64,000 nt of DNA. It comes from Hypomesus transpacificus (Eukaryota > Chordata > Actinopteri > Osmeriformes > Osmeridae). The stretch covers positions 3,523,371 through 3,587,370 of the forward strand of contig NC_061076.1 of the NCBI RefSeq assembly GCF_021917145.1. The letters are read 5' to 3'. Below, piece after piece: positions 52,901-64,000 of this stretch (position 1 is the first letter of the stretch; each line of letters begins with the position of its first letter). The translations under genes and the position numbers were made by a program. Under the pieces are notes generated by a model that saw only the letters and a program-made list of their open reading frames with translations, was not told where the DNA came from and did no database searches.

Positions 52901-55900
52901 AGCATGTCAATCATCGGAAGTTCCCAGGAAGACATGGAGTTAGACAAAGGAGAAGTTATGGGAAGCGTTAGGCTCAAAGAGTGGAAGTAGGGCAGGGGCA
53001 GAATAATGGAATCTGTTATGCAAATGGAGAAGCAGACTCCACAGTTGTGGGAGAGGAGAAGAGAGAGAGAGACACTAATTATCACTGTGAATGAAAACAG
53101 TGACCACTTTAAACAGGACATTACCCCCACCCATGATGTCATCTCCAGTTTCCTGTTTTCAATAGAGATCTGTGGTTCAGAAGTGGCAAGGACTTTGAAA
53201 CTCATGATGACATGGAATAATTATCCAAATTAATGTTTTTTTCTGAAGAGATGAAAAGCAAGAAGTCCCTATGGCTACAGTTTCATTAAGCCACTTGTGC
53301 TTTATGTTTATGACATTAAAGATATTGCAGTGTGGTTAAACTGGGCTCATACATGCCAACTAAATTCCACTGCTGCAAGGCACCACAAACTCACCACACA
53401 CAGTGCCTGCTGGCTGTAAAACATCAGAGAGAGAGAAGACCCGACCCCAATGAGGGAAAACAAACCACCGCTCAAAACCAAAGAAACGAAAACTCCAAAC
53501 ATCCCCTTTGTCCAGTAACTGCTGACTTTAATTCCCCCAAGGCATGCATCGGGCTGTCTGAAAGAGAATAGACCTGATGATCGAAGACAGTAATGTCTAA
53601 GAACTGAATGGAATCCAGTCGTCACAAAGACACGTTTCATCATTCAAGGAATCCCCTGTTGTGTTTCTCAATAAGGTGGTATGGGAACAAAAGACAGGTT
53701 GAAGAATGGCCATTCATTCTAACAGAGAGCTCTTGTCTCCAGACCCTGCTATTTGCAGCACTCAACCAGTTAAATCTCACATTACTGACTCTCCACAGTG
53801 AATAACTAGGAATCAAGACGGTCAACAGTTATCACAAGTGCTCATGTTAACGGATAAACAGAATACATCAACATAAACAATATGAATACAAACATAACTG
53901 GATAAGGTTAGCCTCTCTCCATTGTGTTCATCACACTTCCAAATGACTTCCAACAGGTCTGCTATGAGTCATCTAACTGGAGGCTAATGTATTTCCAGTC
54001 ATGGTACTTTGGCTCTGCCTCAGATTTCTCACATTTTGACAGTTGTTACTTACAGAGCAAGAGAATCTCCGAAAACAGCAAAACAACGGAAAATGTAATT
54101 CTCGGGAAACTCCAGCCCTCTCTTAATTACAATGAGCCACACTTGGTGTTGAGGGCCACAAACAGACAGTGTGTACAACAGTATTTTATCCAGGCCTAAT
54201 GGAAGGGTGTAGTGGGCTCAACATGTCCAGGCAAGCCAGTGTGGAACATGACGCCATGCACTGTAGCTAGCATCTACAAATGGCAACCACTGATGATAAA
54301 TACAACAACCAAATTAGTATCTGTAATTTTTTTAAATTTGCATTTGAATAAACGTTTGATAGGAACGCAGTTTTATTGCGTGAACATAACTGTTACATCC
54401 TGTCTGCCATGCAAGTGTTGCAATGGAAAAGAGAGAAAGATGAAAAAAAGAAGAAAAAAAATCAAAAGTAATCAGACAAGCCTGTATTAATTCATAAGTG
54501 TTTGACTGCAGAAGTTTACATTGCTATACGTGATATGTTGTGAGTATTATGTCGGCTCACAAAAGTGTCTGTTTCTCAGTGTGGGCTGCTCTGTGTGGGC
54601 CTGAGAAACAGTGGATTACAGAGGGGCAGAGGGAGAAGCTATTGGCTCTGTTTATCCTCCCTGCATGGACACACAAGCTCTGATAGGATTACAGGTCACA
54701 CCAGAAGTGAGAGCCAGGGGACTGGCGGCTCCTTAGAAGTGGGTCTCAGTTTCCCTGCTCTCTGTGGAACATTAGAGGATGCTCTCTACAGGATTTTGTC
54801 TGCAGAATGGAGATACAAATAAACAGAGTATGTTTTTCTATATTGACCCTCCCATCCGTAGATAAGGTTTCCACATGTTTGAATGAAACTTCTCAACTAG
54901 GACAAAAATAAGCTGAAGTAAGCCATAAATTAGCAACACTGTGTGGGTGGTGAAGGTGGGGGGGGGGGATTGAGAGTGACAGAGATAGAGTGAGAGATTG
55001 AGAGAAAAAAGAGAGAGACAAGTAACGGATTACATTTGAAAATCTTAGATGCAGAGACTGCAATATATTAGCCCATGTTCCCTGCCTATTTGTAACACAT
55101 ATCCAAAAACCGATGCATCACCAAGTTTCAGGAGACTCAAGAGTTTTTATCAGGTACAGATGCTTCCTGTGTCTGCAACCCATAACTGATGTTTACGCGT
55201 ATTTGAACACATTGATTCCAGTTTCAGCTGTGAGTGCTTAAGCTTTCAGCACAGTTTACAAAAAGGTTTGTATATCTCTGTGGTGTGTTTATGATGTACT
55301 ATGAACCGATATTCTGGACAGAACAGCAACAATATCTTTTTCAAAAAACAAAAAAAAAACAGCAGCAGACTTGCCATCCTGTATGGATGTGATTACCCAT
55401 ACGAGTCCTGGAACAGACAGGAGTACTTTACCTCGTTATTGTGCATCAGTCAAACAGTGAGACCTATAAATAGCATCCCTTTAATCATAGCCAGCTCTCT
55501 GAGGGCCCCAGGCCTGCTCAGATCCTCAGAGATGTTGACAAGCTCACGGTGAAATCAAGCTCTGCTGCGCATTGGATGGTCTGTGGGTCTTCCACTGAGG
55601 AAGTGGGAGCCTCAGAAGAAAGGGGATTTCATTTCACAGGAATTCAGCGGTAACATCGTTAGGGCGGCCTCAGACGAGGAGGCGGTGCAGGGTCGTTTTA
55701 AGTGGGAAAGGAGGTTAGTTCTCTTTCTTTTGTTGCCGTCAGTGGAGGGAAGACAGGAGTGAAAGAGGCTTTAGAAGAAATACATTTAGTTTGTATATTT
55801 CACCCGTCTTAACAACTGACATTGTTCCAATAGTCCAAGGAGTGGTCTGAACCAAAAACCTTTCAGAGGTGAGACGAATCCCCTTGCAAAGGGCAGGAAA

Positions 55901-56898
55901 AAGAGCCTGTTGATCCCAGGAGAGAAGGGGCCAAGGAGCCAACCCCCTCGGCCTGGTTTCTTATACTGGTTTTGGCTGCCTTTTTCTGGGTAGTTTCAAA
56001 AGATGCACAATAGGCCTTGTCTATAGAACAATACTAAGTTAACAGACAACTTCTCTGTTGCATGCCTGTGTTTTATGACCAGAAGTCAGTTTCTGAGTTT
56101 TTCTTTTGCTCCAAGAGTTACATTTTATAAGGGTTTATACTCACTGTGATAAAATTACATCCCTCAAGTGGCGCTATTGTTGTACGTACTGATGTTCATC
56201 TCCGGCAATGGCACAATAAACATCAAAATACATGATGTGTGTTTTGATTATGAATTTTGAATCAAAACACAGGCTATGGGCTGCAACCAGTAGACCCTCC
56301 AGCAGTGGGGTATTTGGGAGTGGACTTGGTATTCAGACCTGCTGTCTCAGCCAGCTGCATGGTGACCTGCTGGAACTCACGTCATGCCTGGGTCAGGAAC
56401 TCGTCACCAGAAGGACCATAGCTGTAAGAAACTGAATTTGAATAACAAGTGCTGAGGAATGGCCAACTGTTTAAAGCACTTCTCAAGGTCAATGTAGAAG
56501 AATAGAGTATAAGAATAGAGAGCCTTGCTGCTGAACAAGCTGTCCACACTTGGACAAAGTAAAATAACTTTACTCATATGGTATTATTCTTTTCTTTTAT
56601 ACAGTTTACAACCAAACTGAAATTATTCAGTAACTTGCACATGTTTACTTTTCTGGTAAAATAAAGAATAATACTTCCATTAACTATTGTGTCCTGCTGT
56701 GGATTATACCTCTGCAAATCTCCACAAACACGCTGCCACGTTAGTTTGACTGCAAACATTTAGCCAGGTGCACAGCGACTATACTTACCAGCTTCGCCGT
56801 TTTATAAGTAAATATGTTTAGTCTTTTTTATCTATGGCAGCACTGACTGCTTGCTGATAAGACATTCAAGGCCTATCCTTAATCTCAAATATTTTAAC
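49976..56898. other. intergenic region upstream of lfng
   Basis: About 7 kb with GT repeats (51,032-51,092), a T-rich run (52,276-52,300) and no coding evidence. It may hold lfng regulatory elements, but none can be assigned by eye. Confidence 0.5.
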
Positions 56899-56940
56899 AC
56901 ACACACGTACACACGCACACACGCGCGCACACACACACAG
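56899..56940. repeat. (AC)n/(CG)n alternating tract upstream of lfng
   Basis: ACACACACGTACACACGCAC followed by ACACGCGCGCACACACACAC, about 130-170 bp before the lfng TATA box. Confidence 0.85.
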
Positions 56941-57071
56941 TTTAAGCGCACGCACAGAACCTCACACAATCAAGGGCGTTCCTCCGATTAAATCCCGCCC
57001 ATGTTCGACATAAACTGTGAGTCTGTGAAGCTAAAGCCCTCCCCTGAGGCGTGGCCTGGGTTGGGAGAGGT

Positions 57072-57079
57072 TATAAATA
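57072..57079 (+). promoter_or_regulatory. lfng TATA box
   Basis: TATAAATA 153 bp upstream of the lfng start codon (last TATA base to the A of ATG), with a plausible start site about 30 bp downstream near 57,105. A TATA box fits a sharply regulated developmental gene. Confidence 0.65.
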
Positions 57080-57231
57080 AGTCTCTCATCAATTGTTGCC
57101 GTACTATTCAGAAATGCAGACCAACGTGAACACTATATAACTATTAGTTCAGTTTTCAAATACCATATGGACTTTTGATTTTTTTAAATTATATTCATAC
57201 CAATATATATGGTAATTATTATATTTTAATC

Positions 57232-60200
57232 ATGTTGAAAAGTTATGGGAAGAAAACGGCTATCTCTTTAGCAAGTGCAGGTTTCATGTGCCTGCTGTTG
57301 GTCCTGGTTGCCGCGCAGCACCACAGAGTTCAGGTGCATGATGAGCCAGATTTAAAAGAGATTGGGACGCGCTCACTCCAAAGTTTTGACAGTTTTGCTA
57401 CGGATTCAGACGTAGTCCAAGAGGATGAGAATCACGACAAGACTGGTTCACAGGCAAAGAAAGGATTCTCTGCGTACTTTTCCAAGTTATCTCGAGGACG
57501 GAGAGAAGCGGAGAATCCTACATCGTCAGCTGGTTCAGCGACAGACGCAACTCCCGCTGAGGACATCAGCGCAGAAGACATCTTCATTGCTGTCAAGACT
57601 ACAAAGAAGTTTCACCAGTCTCGACTGAACCTTCTCCTGGATACTTGGGTCTCCAGAAACGTGCAGCAGGTGAGCAAAAAGACGTTTTTGACAAAGTGCA
57701 ATTTACATGACACACAACTGACTTAGGGGTCATGGTAACATTATGGGACAATAATGACCACTTTACTATAATGCATTCATACATGTAACGCGATAACTCA
57801 AAATAAATATGAAAAAGAAGTAATTAGATGAATACGATCACTCCAACAAGGACAAGTCTAACAAGTCTAAGGCCCCAGGTGTTGCTAGTCAGTTGTAGTT
57901 GACCCAGGTTGCCCAGTCCACATGCTGATGATACCTGGTTGCTATGTGACACATAGTTCCCCGAGTCACAGTCTGTCTCAATGATGTTTCTTAGACACTG
58001 TCACTTTTTATTTGGCCTTGAGTGATGCTCCTGAGAACCCAAGGAGCAGTCCTTGGGCTCTGCCCCCCCCCCCCTCCGCCCCTTACCCCTGTCTCCATTA
58101 TCCCCCTCTTTTGGGTGTCCCTGTGAATGCCTGGGTGCAATGGATGCCTCCCAGCAGCGGCTCCAGTGCTGTCCCCCTTCCAGGGCTAACAAAGCGTCTT
58201 TCTGAAGGGCGAAGAAAGGCTTTCTCAGCCCCTTGTCTCCCTCTCTCCATGGGAACGTGGGAGCCGAGTCTGGGTCAAGCCAGCCAAGGATGGGAAAAAC
58301 GGGGGCTTCGTTAAGGGGATGTCTGGGACAAAGGGGTGCATCTATAGGGAAGTTTGTGCCGGGAGTAGCACGCTGAGTATGAAAATGCAGCCTTGAGAAC
58401 CAAGCTCTTTTACCCTGCGCACAAAAGCACTCAGGGGCATAGTCAAGAGGAAACAGACGCTAGTCAAAGTGATTTTAATCCAGCATCCAGAGTTGTCACG
58501 CATAGTTTTCCAAAAGTCAGTTAAATTTGCCTCGGGCATAATCACACTTTCTTTAGCCGCATTTCTTTGAGGTTTTGGATTCTATCCACTGCTGGGACAC
58601 CACTGCTCTCTTGGTTTGGTATTGGCTGTGTGTCGTCAAGAGCAACAGGCTATCCTTTCTCTGTATAAGGAGGAGGTGGGGTGAGTTTAGTTGGTGCTCG
58701 AATACTGCTCCAAGCATATGACAATGGTCAGCAATAGTTTGTCTCACATGATAAGATATGAGCCACAACCCCCCTCCCCCTCCCCTGCCTCCTCCACACA
58801 CACAACACACAACATCACTCTAAATTAATACTCCAAACAGGCTCGGATGTTCATCTTTTGAGTAGCAGTGTACATGGTCATTGGTGGTGCCTACTGTAGT
58901 GGATGAAATAAGTTAGCCCAGCCCTGAGAGTTAACAGCAGGGTTTAGGCAGGCAGCTGGTGGGAGGCCGGGCAGGCATAATGGATAGGCTGAGCCCACAA
59001 TACAAGAGGGAGTTCCTAGGGAAAGGCTGCCAGGTGGTCAGGAGTTTGGGAACAAAGGATGTCCCTAATGCCAGTCATACGAAGCTCTACATTCCTACCA
59101 TGTACATGTGGACTTGCTCTGTTCTATGGTTGGATTTACTGATTTAGCTGACGAACACCTGTGTATCGTAGATTATGCTTGTATCTCGGGGTGATGGTAA
59201 CCATTGGACCAAAAGCACGATTTAAAATCTTCGTCCTATGAAGGTCAAATGAGACTGGTGACTGCTGTGCATGTAGTCCAGGTCCTAAGAATTGGTTTCA
59301 GGACCCGGTTAAAACAGACTATCTTGTTTATTGTTGTCCAGCTCAGATGTGACTGAATACTGTTTTCACAGAGTAGTTGCTGTTTACACACTGATAGAAG
59401 ACCTAATCTGTAATTACTGTGTTGAACCAAATGTAGTACCCTTTTCTGGTAAATGAGGCACCATAGAATCAATCTGATAATTATGTACATCACAAGAATA
59501 AACACAATTATTTTATAATCTAAGAATCTGCTAAAACTTGGAAAAATGACAGGAAGTGTATGAACTGTTTATGAGGTTTTGGTGTTTGATTTAGTACTTT
59601 TCTATTGTGTGCTCTTGTCTACATCGTGTTACTATAGAAGTATTGTTCATATACTATGTCCTAGTTTCCGCTGTTTCACCATATTTCCCCCCTGAAACAA
59701 TGTAGCTTCCCTAGTGGGTAGGCTTCCAAACAATGAGTGGACTAAATCACGCCCCTGCGGTATGGCACTCTGAAACCTGCATGGAATTACAAGTTGCTTT
59801 ATACAGATTTAAATCCTGGTAAACTGCACATAACCCTGTTCATCAGCACTTGAACTGACTTGAGTCGTATCCAGACAGCTGCTGATAACAGCTTTGTTGT
59901 TTGGTGTCCATTCCATCCTTAATGGAGATTACATTCATTATCCACTGGACCCACAACGAGAGCATCTGCAAGACTGGCAGTTGGAGAAAGACTTGGCTCC
60001 ACTTTAGAGTTCATGGAGTCTGTGGCTTCTGGTCAGAGAGAGGGACAGTACTGGTCAGTCGGTGGTCTGGTGTCCTATATTCTAACCCCCAGTGGCACTG
60101 AGCTGAGCTCAGTGAGGAGGGAGAGAGTGAGATGGTGTGTGTGCGTGCGTGTGTGTGTGCTTGGGTGGGAGCAGGCTAGGCGGTGGGCGGTTGTTGACTG

Positions 60201-60799
60201 AGGGAGGGGAGCACTGTGCCCTTCCTTCCCGGGGAGCTGGAGACAGCCAGCCAGGCACCACGCTCTGCTGTGCTCTACTCTGAGAGAGGGCTGTGCCAGG
60301 CCTTCCTGTGGTGAGGAGAGCACTCTCTCCCCCTCTCCCCCCCTCTTCCTCCTCACACCCCCCTCACATCCCTCACACCACCACTGCCCTTTCCAAACTG
60401 TGCCTCAGACAGACGGCATTGAAAAATCATCTCTTCTATTCGACAGCAGACTAGTTCTTTGTGACACAGAGATTGAATTAGGATTCCATGTGAGTAACTG
60501 CATTCTTTAATGTTTCAGTTAAGTGGGAGAGACAAAGAACAAAAGATTTGCCCTCAGAGACTTTCCTTTAGTTAACCGCTGCAGCTGTATGCAAATGACG
60601 GCAAACATATTTAGAATTTACCCAGTGAAGACTTTACCCAGCATGAAAACACACAGCATTGTTCAGCAGGAGAGGGGCCAGGCGGAGTAGGAGGGGGGAG
60701 GAGAGAGAGTGAAGGGGTAGGGGGTGAAGTGGGGGTGAATGACCACACACAGATTTTGATTTACCAATCAGCAGTGAGAACCCCCCCCCCCCCCCACGC

Positions 60800-60835
<36 letters not shown>

Positions 60836-63650
60836 TCCTGCCCTCTTTTCTGTCAGTGCCCGGGCTGGAGGCCCTGGCAGCTGCCGTAGTGATTAGGCTG
60901 TCCATTCAGCGAGGTTTAAAGCAAACAGCGCCAGACTCTGATCTCCTCCACAGTGAAACCACTACTCTTTCTTAAACAAACACAAACCCAGGGCCCTGTA
61001 CATTGTCATCTGCTCAGAGTTTGTTCCGCTAACCTATCAGACTGGCCTTGGCGAGCAACGGAGGGGAGAGCGAGCAGGGCAGCGTGAAGAAAACAAACGT
61101 CTTTCCCCTCCCGGCATGAACACGGGGCGGCCGTTCAGATACAGATCAAAACAAGCCGTTGCGACAACATTGGGACAATCAATGACTGGGAGGGTGGGTT
61201 TGCCGTCATAAAGTTTTCCCGAGCAAGCTTGTTGGGGGTTGTGAGGGAGGAGTGGGCAGAGGCAGCGTGACCTGGCCTGTTCAGACACGTGGCGTAGATA
61301 AGGCGGCGTGGTGCGCGGCAGGTGCTGGCTCACCTGAAGTAGAGAGCAAACAGTGTAACGGCAGAACCAACGCTGGGACCAGGGGCTCTTTTCATCAGCA
61401 TACCTCTGTCTGGGACTCCCCGCCTAGCACCTGCTCAGCCCCACCTGCCAGACAGGAGCTTCTAATCCAAGCCTGCTCTTTAAAGTGTGCCACTGGGGAC
61501 ACCTTTTGTTGTTACACAAAACAAGAGCCTGCAGGGTTTCAGTTGAGCTTAACAGCTGAAACGCTTGTTGATGCTGTTCGGAAAAAGAAATGAAAGAGGG
61601 CTCAGAAACTGTTGTTGATGGTCCACATGCCTATAACATTAACAGTTATCTAGAACTGTGCTTAAGCAAGGGGGGGGGGGGGGGGCAGGTTGGTGGGGGG
61701 GGGGGGGTGCCTGGTGGAAGGAGGGGGGGGGGGGTTATAGTCAGTCTCCTTCTTTGTTCTATGTCTAGGATGCTTTGGAGGGCCACACAGTTGCCATGGA
61801 GAGGTTGAAAACAGGGACAAGAGGCCTTTTTCAGAGCAGCGCTTGTTTAACCCACTGTGTTTTCCACTGCATAAAAGAGTGCTGATGGATGCTAATAACC
61901 ATGAATTGGATGTTGAGGGGAACAAGGACCTCAGACACAGTAGAGAATATTACAAAGAGAGTTTTAGTTTATATTGTGACCACTTCATCCACTTCATGGA
62001 TTTTACAGCAAAGGGAACTCATGCTGTTTTCCTTCTTTTTTGGACAGACTTACATCTTCACCGATGGAGAGGATGAAGAGCTAAAGAAGAAAATTGGTGA
62101 GTTTAATATTCGAAAGATGTGTTTATTGTAAAAGGTCTAGATTTGAAATGGAGCTAAAGCTTATAATCCCCATGGAATTCTCCACTCTGAGCTCCTTGGG
62201 GTTTGTAGTTCTAGCGGCAGATGGTTTTCATGTTGTGTTGAAGAGATTATTTTCATCCAACACTAGCTAGTAAAGGTAGTCCTTTGGAACTTATCATCTC
62301 CTTTCATCGTTGCCACAGGGAGCCATGCCATCAACACCAACTGTTCTGCAGCTCACAGTCGCCAGGCTCTGTCTTGTAAGATGGCTGTGGAGTATGACAA
62401 GTTCATAGAGTCTGGGAAAAAGTAAGTGTTTTGCATTTTACGCAGAAATAATACACATATACATTCATTTTCATTTTCGTTTCACTGAAGTGTGACAGTT
62501 ATATGGCAGTTTCCCATTGCTTTACACGGTCCTTTGCTTTTTTCTACATTCGTGATATGAATGTATGTTGCTACTTTTGATATTAAGCTATAACAAAATG
62601 ATTGTGTTTTTAGGTGGTTCTGTCATGTGGATGATGACAACTATGTGAACGTTCGGACACTGGTGAAGCTGCTGTCACAGTACCCACACACCCAGGATAT
62701 GTACATCGGCAAGCCCAGCCTGGACAGGCCCATTGAGGCCACGGAAAGGCTGGGGGAAAACAAGATGGTGTGTAGATAAAACTCCTTGCTCGTAGTCTTC
62801 TCTAAACTTGTCACAGATGTCCTTTAAAATGTGTCCACTGAGTCAATGACAATATCCTAACATGCCCTTCATTTTTTCCCTTTCTTTCAGAGACCCGTCA
62901 ACTTCTGGTTTGCCACTGGAGGAGCTGGCTTCTGTGTGAGTCGGGGCCTGGCTTTGAAGATGAGCCCTTGGGCGAGGTAAGATAAAAAACTTGTAAATCT
63001 GCTACAATAATCATAAAAAAGCCCTCGTGTGTTAGACATCGACCATGCGCTCTCATATCCTCAGTGGCGGTCACTTCATGAACACTGCAGAGAAGATCCG
63101 TCTGCCAGACGACTGCACCATCGGCTACATCATCGAGTCGGTGCTTGGGGTTCCTCTCACCCGCAGCAGCCTGTTCCACTCGCACCTCGAGAACCTCCAA
63201 CAGGTGTCCAAAACGGAACTTCACAAACAGGTGTGTGTGTGTGTTCGTAGATGTGTGTGTGTGTCTCCTTGACCTTACTTTCAGAAGCCTCGTCGTTTTT
63301 TTTTTTTTACCGATGGTGCTGAATTGCTTTTTCTGCTCTCCCTTTCAGATTACATTGAGTTATGGAATGTTTGAGAACAAAAGGAACATCATTAATATGA
63401 AAGGGGCGTTTCCTGTCGAGGAGGACCCATCAAGGTGAGAGATTACATCATTTTACAGGATCACAATGGCACTCCAGAGTATGGAACAGTGTATAGCAGG
63501 ATAGCAAAAACTCATGCCAACCTTTCCAACAGCAAATCTGACCTTTCTTCTTCTTCTTCTTCTTCTTCTCTGTTTTCTTTTAGGTTTAAGTCAGTGCACT
63601 GTTTGCTGTACCCTGACACTCCCTGGTGCCCGACCCAGGTTGCCTACTAG
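57232..63650 (+). CDS. lfng: lfng, lunatic fringe beta-1,3-N-acetylglucosaminyltransferase
   Basis: Eight exons: 57,232-57,669; 62,048-62,096; 62,319-62,421; 62,614-62,767; 62,891-62,976; 63,065-63,230; 63,349-63,434; 63,584-63,650. Total 1,149 nt, 382 codons plus stop (human 379). Fringe is a Golgi type II membrane enzyme that adds GlcNAc to O-fucose on Notch EGF repeats. Visible: a signal anchor at about residues 9-28, a basic processing site RGRR (88-91), [13 protein letters not shown] at the start of the catalytic domain, an N-glycosylation site NCS (170-172), the metal-binding DDD (203-205) in HVDDDNY, and conserved [21 protein letters not shown] and [10 protein letters not shown]. The start MLKSYGKK matches LFNG (human MLKRCG); radical and manic fringe differ at the N-terminus. 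All phases agree. Intron 1 is 4.4 kb; the others are short. Confidence 0.97.
60781..60833. repeat. poly-C tract in lfng intron 1
   Basis: About 53 bp almost wholly C (interrupted by ACGCA). On the minus strand this is a G-run able to form quadruplexes. Confidence 0.9.
61671..61735. repeat. poly-G tracts in lfng intron 1
   Basis: Three runs of more than 12 G separated by short spacers, about 310 bp upstream of the exon 2 acceptor. Strong G-quadruplex pattern in the nascent RNA. Confidence 0.9.
63546..63570 (+). repeat. (TTC)n pyrimidine repeat at lfng exon 8 acceptor
   Basis: TTC trinucleotides immediately before the TTTTCTTTTAG acceptor at 63,583, extending the polypyrimidine tract. Confidence 0.8.
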
Positions 63651-64000
63651 GGCGACCGGCTCCTTTCGTATCCTCGTCCCCATTATGCCTCGGTATCTGA
63701 AAGGCTCATGGGGACCATTGTTTGGTATTAGACCGTCGCGCCACTGTGTTGTTGCTGCAGTGGCACATGGCCTTTTCTAGTTTTACTGGGCTGCTGTGCG
63801 GCCCGCTTTGGGACACTTCCTTCCTGTCTGGTGCCTGAGCTTCCTGTCCCGTTATACGGACTGAGGAGCCAGCCAATCAGAGGGAAGGAGCTTTCAGCAT
63901 TGAGCTTTGCAGGCAATCAGTTGTGCTTTGTGTTGTAAATGTTGCTTGTAAATGTATTTGCAATTCTCATAGAATGTACACTTATATATCAAGCCTTGTG
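63651..64000 (+). other. lfng 3' UTR (start)
   Basis: Sequence after the lfng stop codon. No AATAAA is seen before the window ends, so the 3' UTR continues beyond the right edge. Confidence 0.6.

Larger units (their letters stand above)
57670..62047 (+). other. lfng intron 1
   Basis: 4.4 kb without further exons. It contains a C run at 58,065-58,075, a large broken C run at 60,781-60,833, and G runs at 61,671-61,735. GC-rich blocks near 60,200-60,360 and 61,050-61,350 could be regulatory, but I cannot assign function. Confidence 0.7.

Noticed and set aside
57175..57231. Upstream in-frame extension of lfng exon 1 (alternative start at 57,175)
   Set aside because: MLKSYGKK at 57,232 matches the family N-terminus and places the signal anchor correctly; the extension is AT-rich 5' UTR.

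Overview
The window is a piece of a teleost fish chromosome. The evidence is spliced vertebrate genes with canonical GT/AG introns, fish-type proteins, long CA/AG/C runs, hAT-type elements and fish MITEs. I cannot name the species. Five protein-coding genes are recognisable by protein similarity, and I rebuilt their exons by hand with consistent reading frames across every junction.

Layout from left to right. (1) 1-13,100: the 5' end of gpatch8 on the minus strand. Three coding exons lie here, including the start of the G-patch domain; the rest lies beyond the left edge. Its introns hold long AG/AC/poly-C runs, a 100-N assembly gap (6,477-6,576) and a 572-bp hAT element with an 8-bp target duplication. 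(2) 13,101-18,527: repeats. There are four 195-bp tandem units, then a 2.55-kb element with 1.08-kb inverted arms, flanked by a 6-bp direct repeat. Each arm carries the N-terminal coding exon of a transposase-like protein. (3) 18,600-27,512: map3k14 (NIK, the kinase of non-canonical NF-kB signalling) on the plus strand, 15 coding exons, 851 codons. (4) 28,602-30,178: bax (pro-apoptotic BCL2 family) on the minus strand, 6 exons, 191 codons, tail to tail with map3k14. (5) 30,420-36,065: a tandem duplication of rps11. The left copy is a decayed unprocessed pseudogene and the right copy is intact (161 codons). Each copy carries three SNORD35-like C/D snoRNAs, one in each of introns 2, 3 and 4, so there are six in all. 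(6) 36,066-57,071: about 21 kb with no gene that I can support. (7) 57,072-63,650: lfng (lunatic fringe, the Notch glycosyltransferase) on the plus strand, with a TATA box and 8 exons (382 codons). Its 3' UTR runs off the right edge.

The genes do not form one pathway. The neighbourhood is nevertheless informative. In human, GPATCH8 and MAP3K14 lie on 17q21.31, BAX and RPS11 on 19q13.33, and LFNG on 7p22, so this fish segment mixes blocks that are separate in mammals. The most notable features are the snoRNAs preserved inside the dead rps11 copy, the fold-back element with coding exons in both arms, a perfect palindromic E-box (GTCACGTGAC) at the bax promoter, and an overlapping upstream ORF at the map3k14 start.
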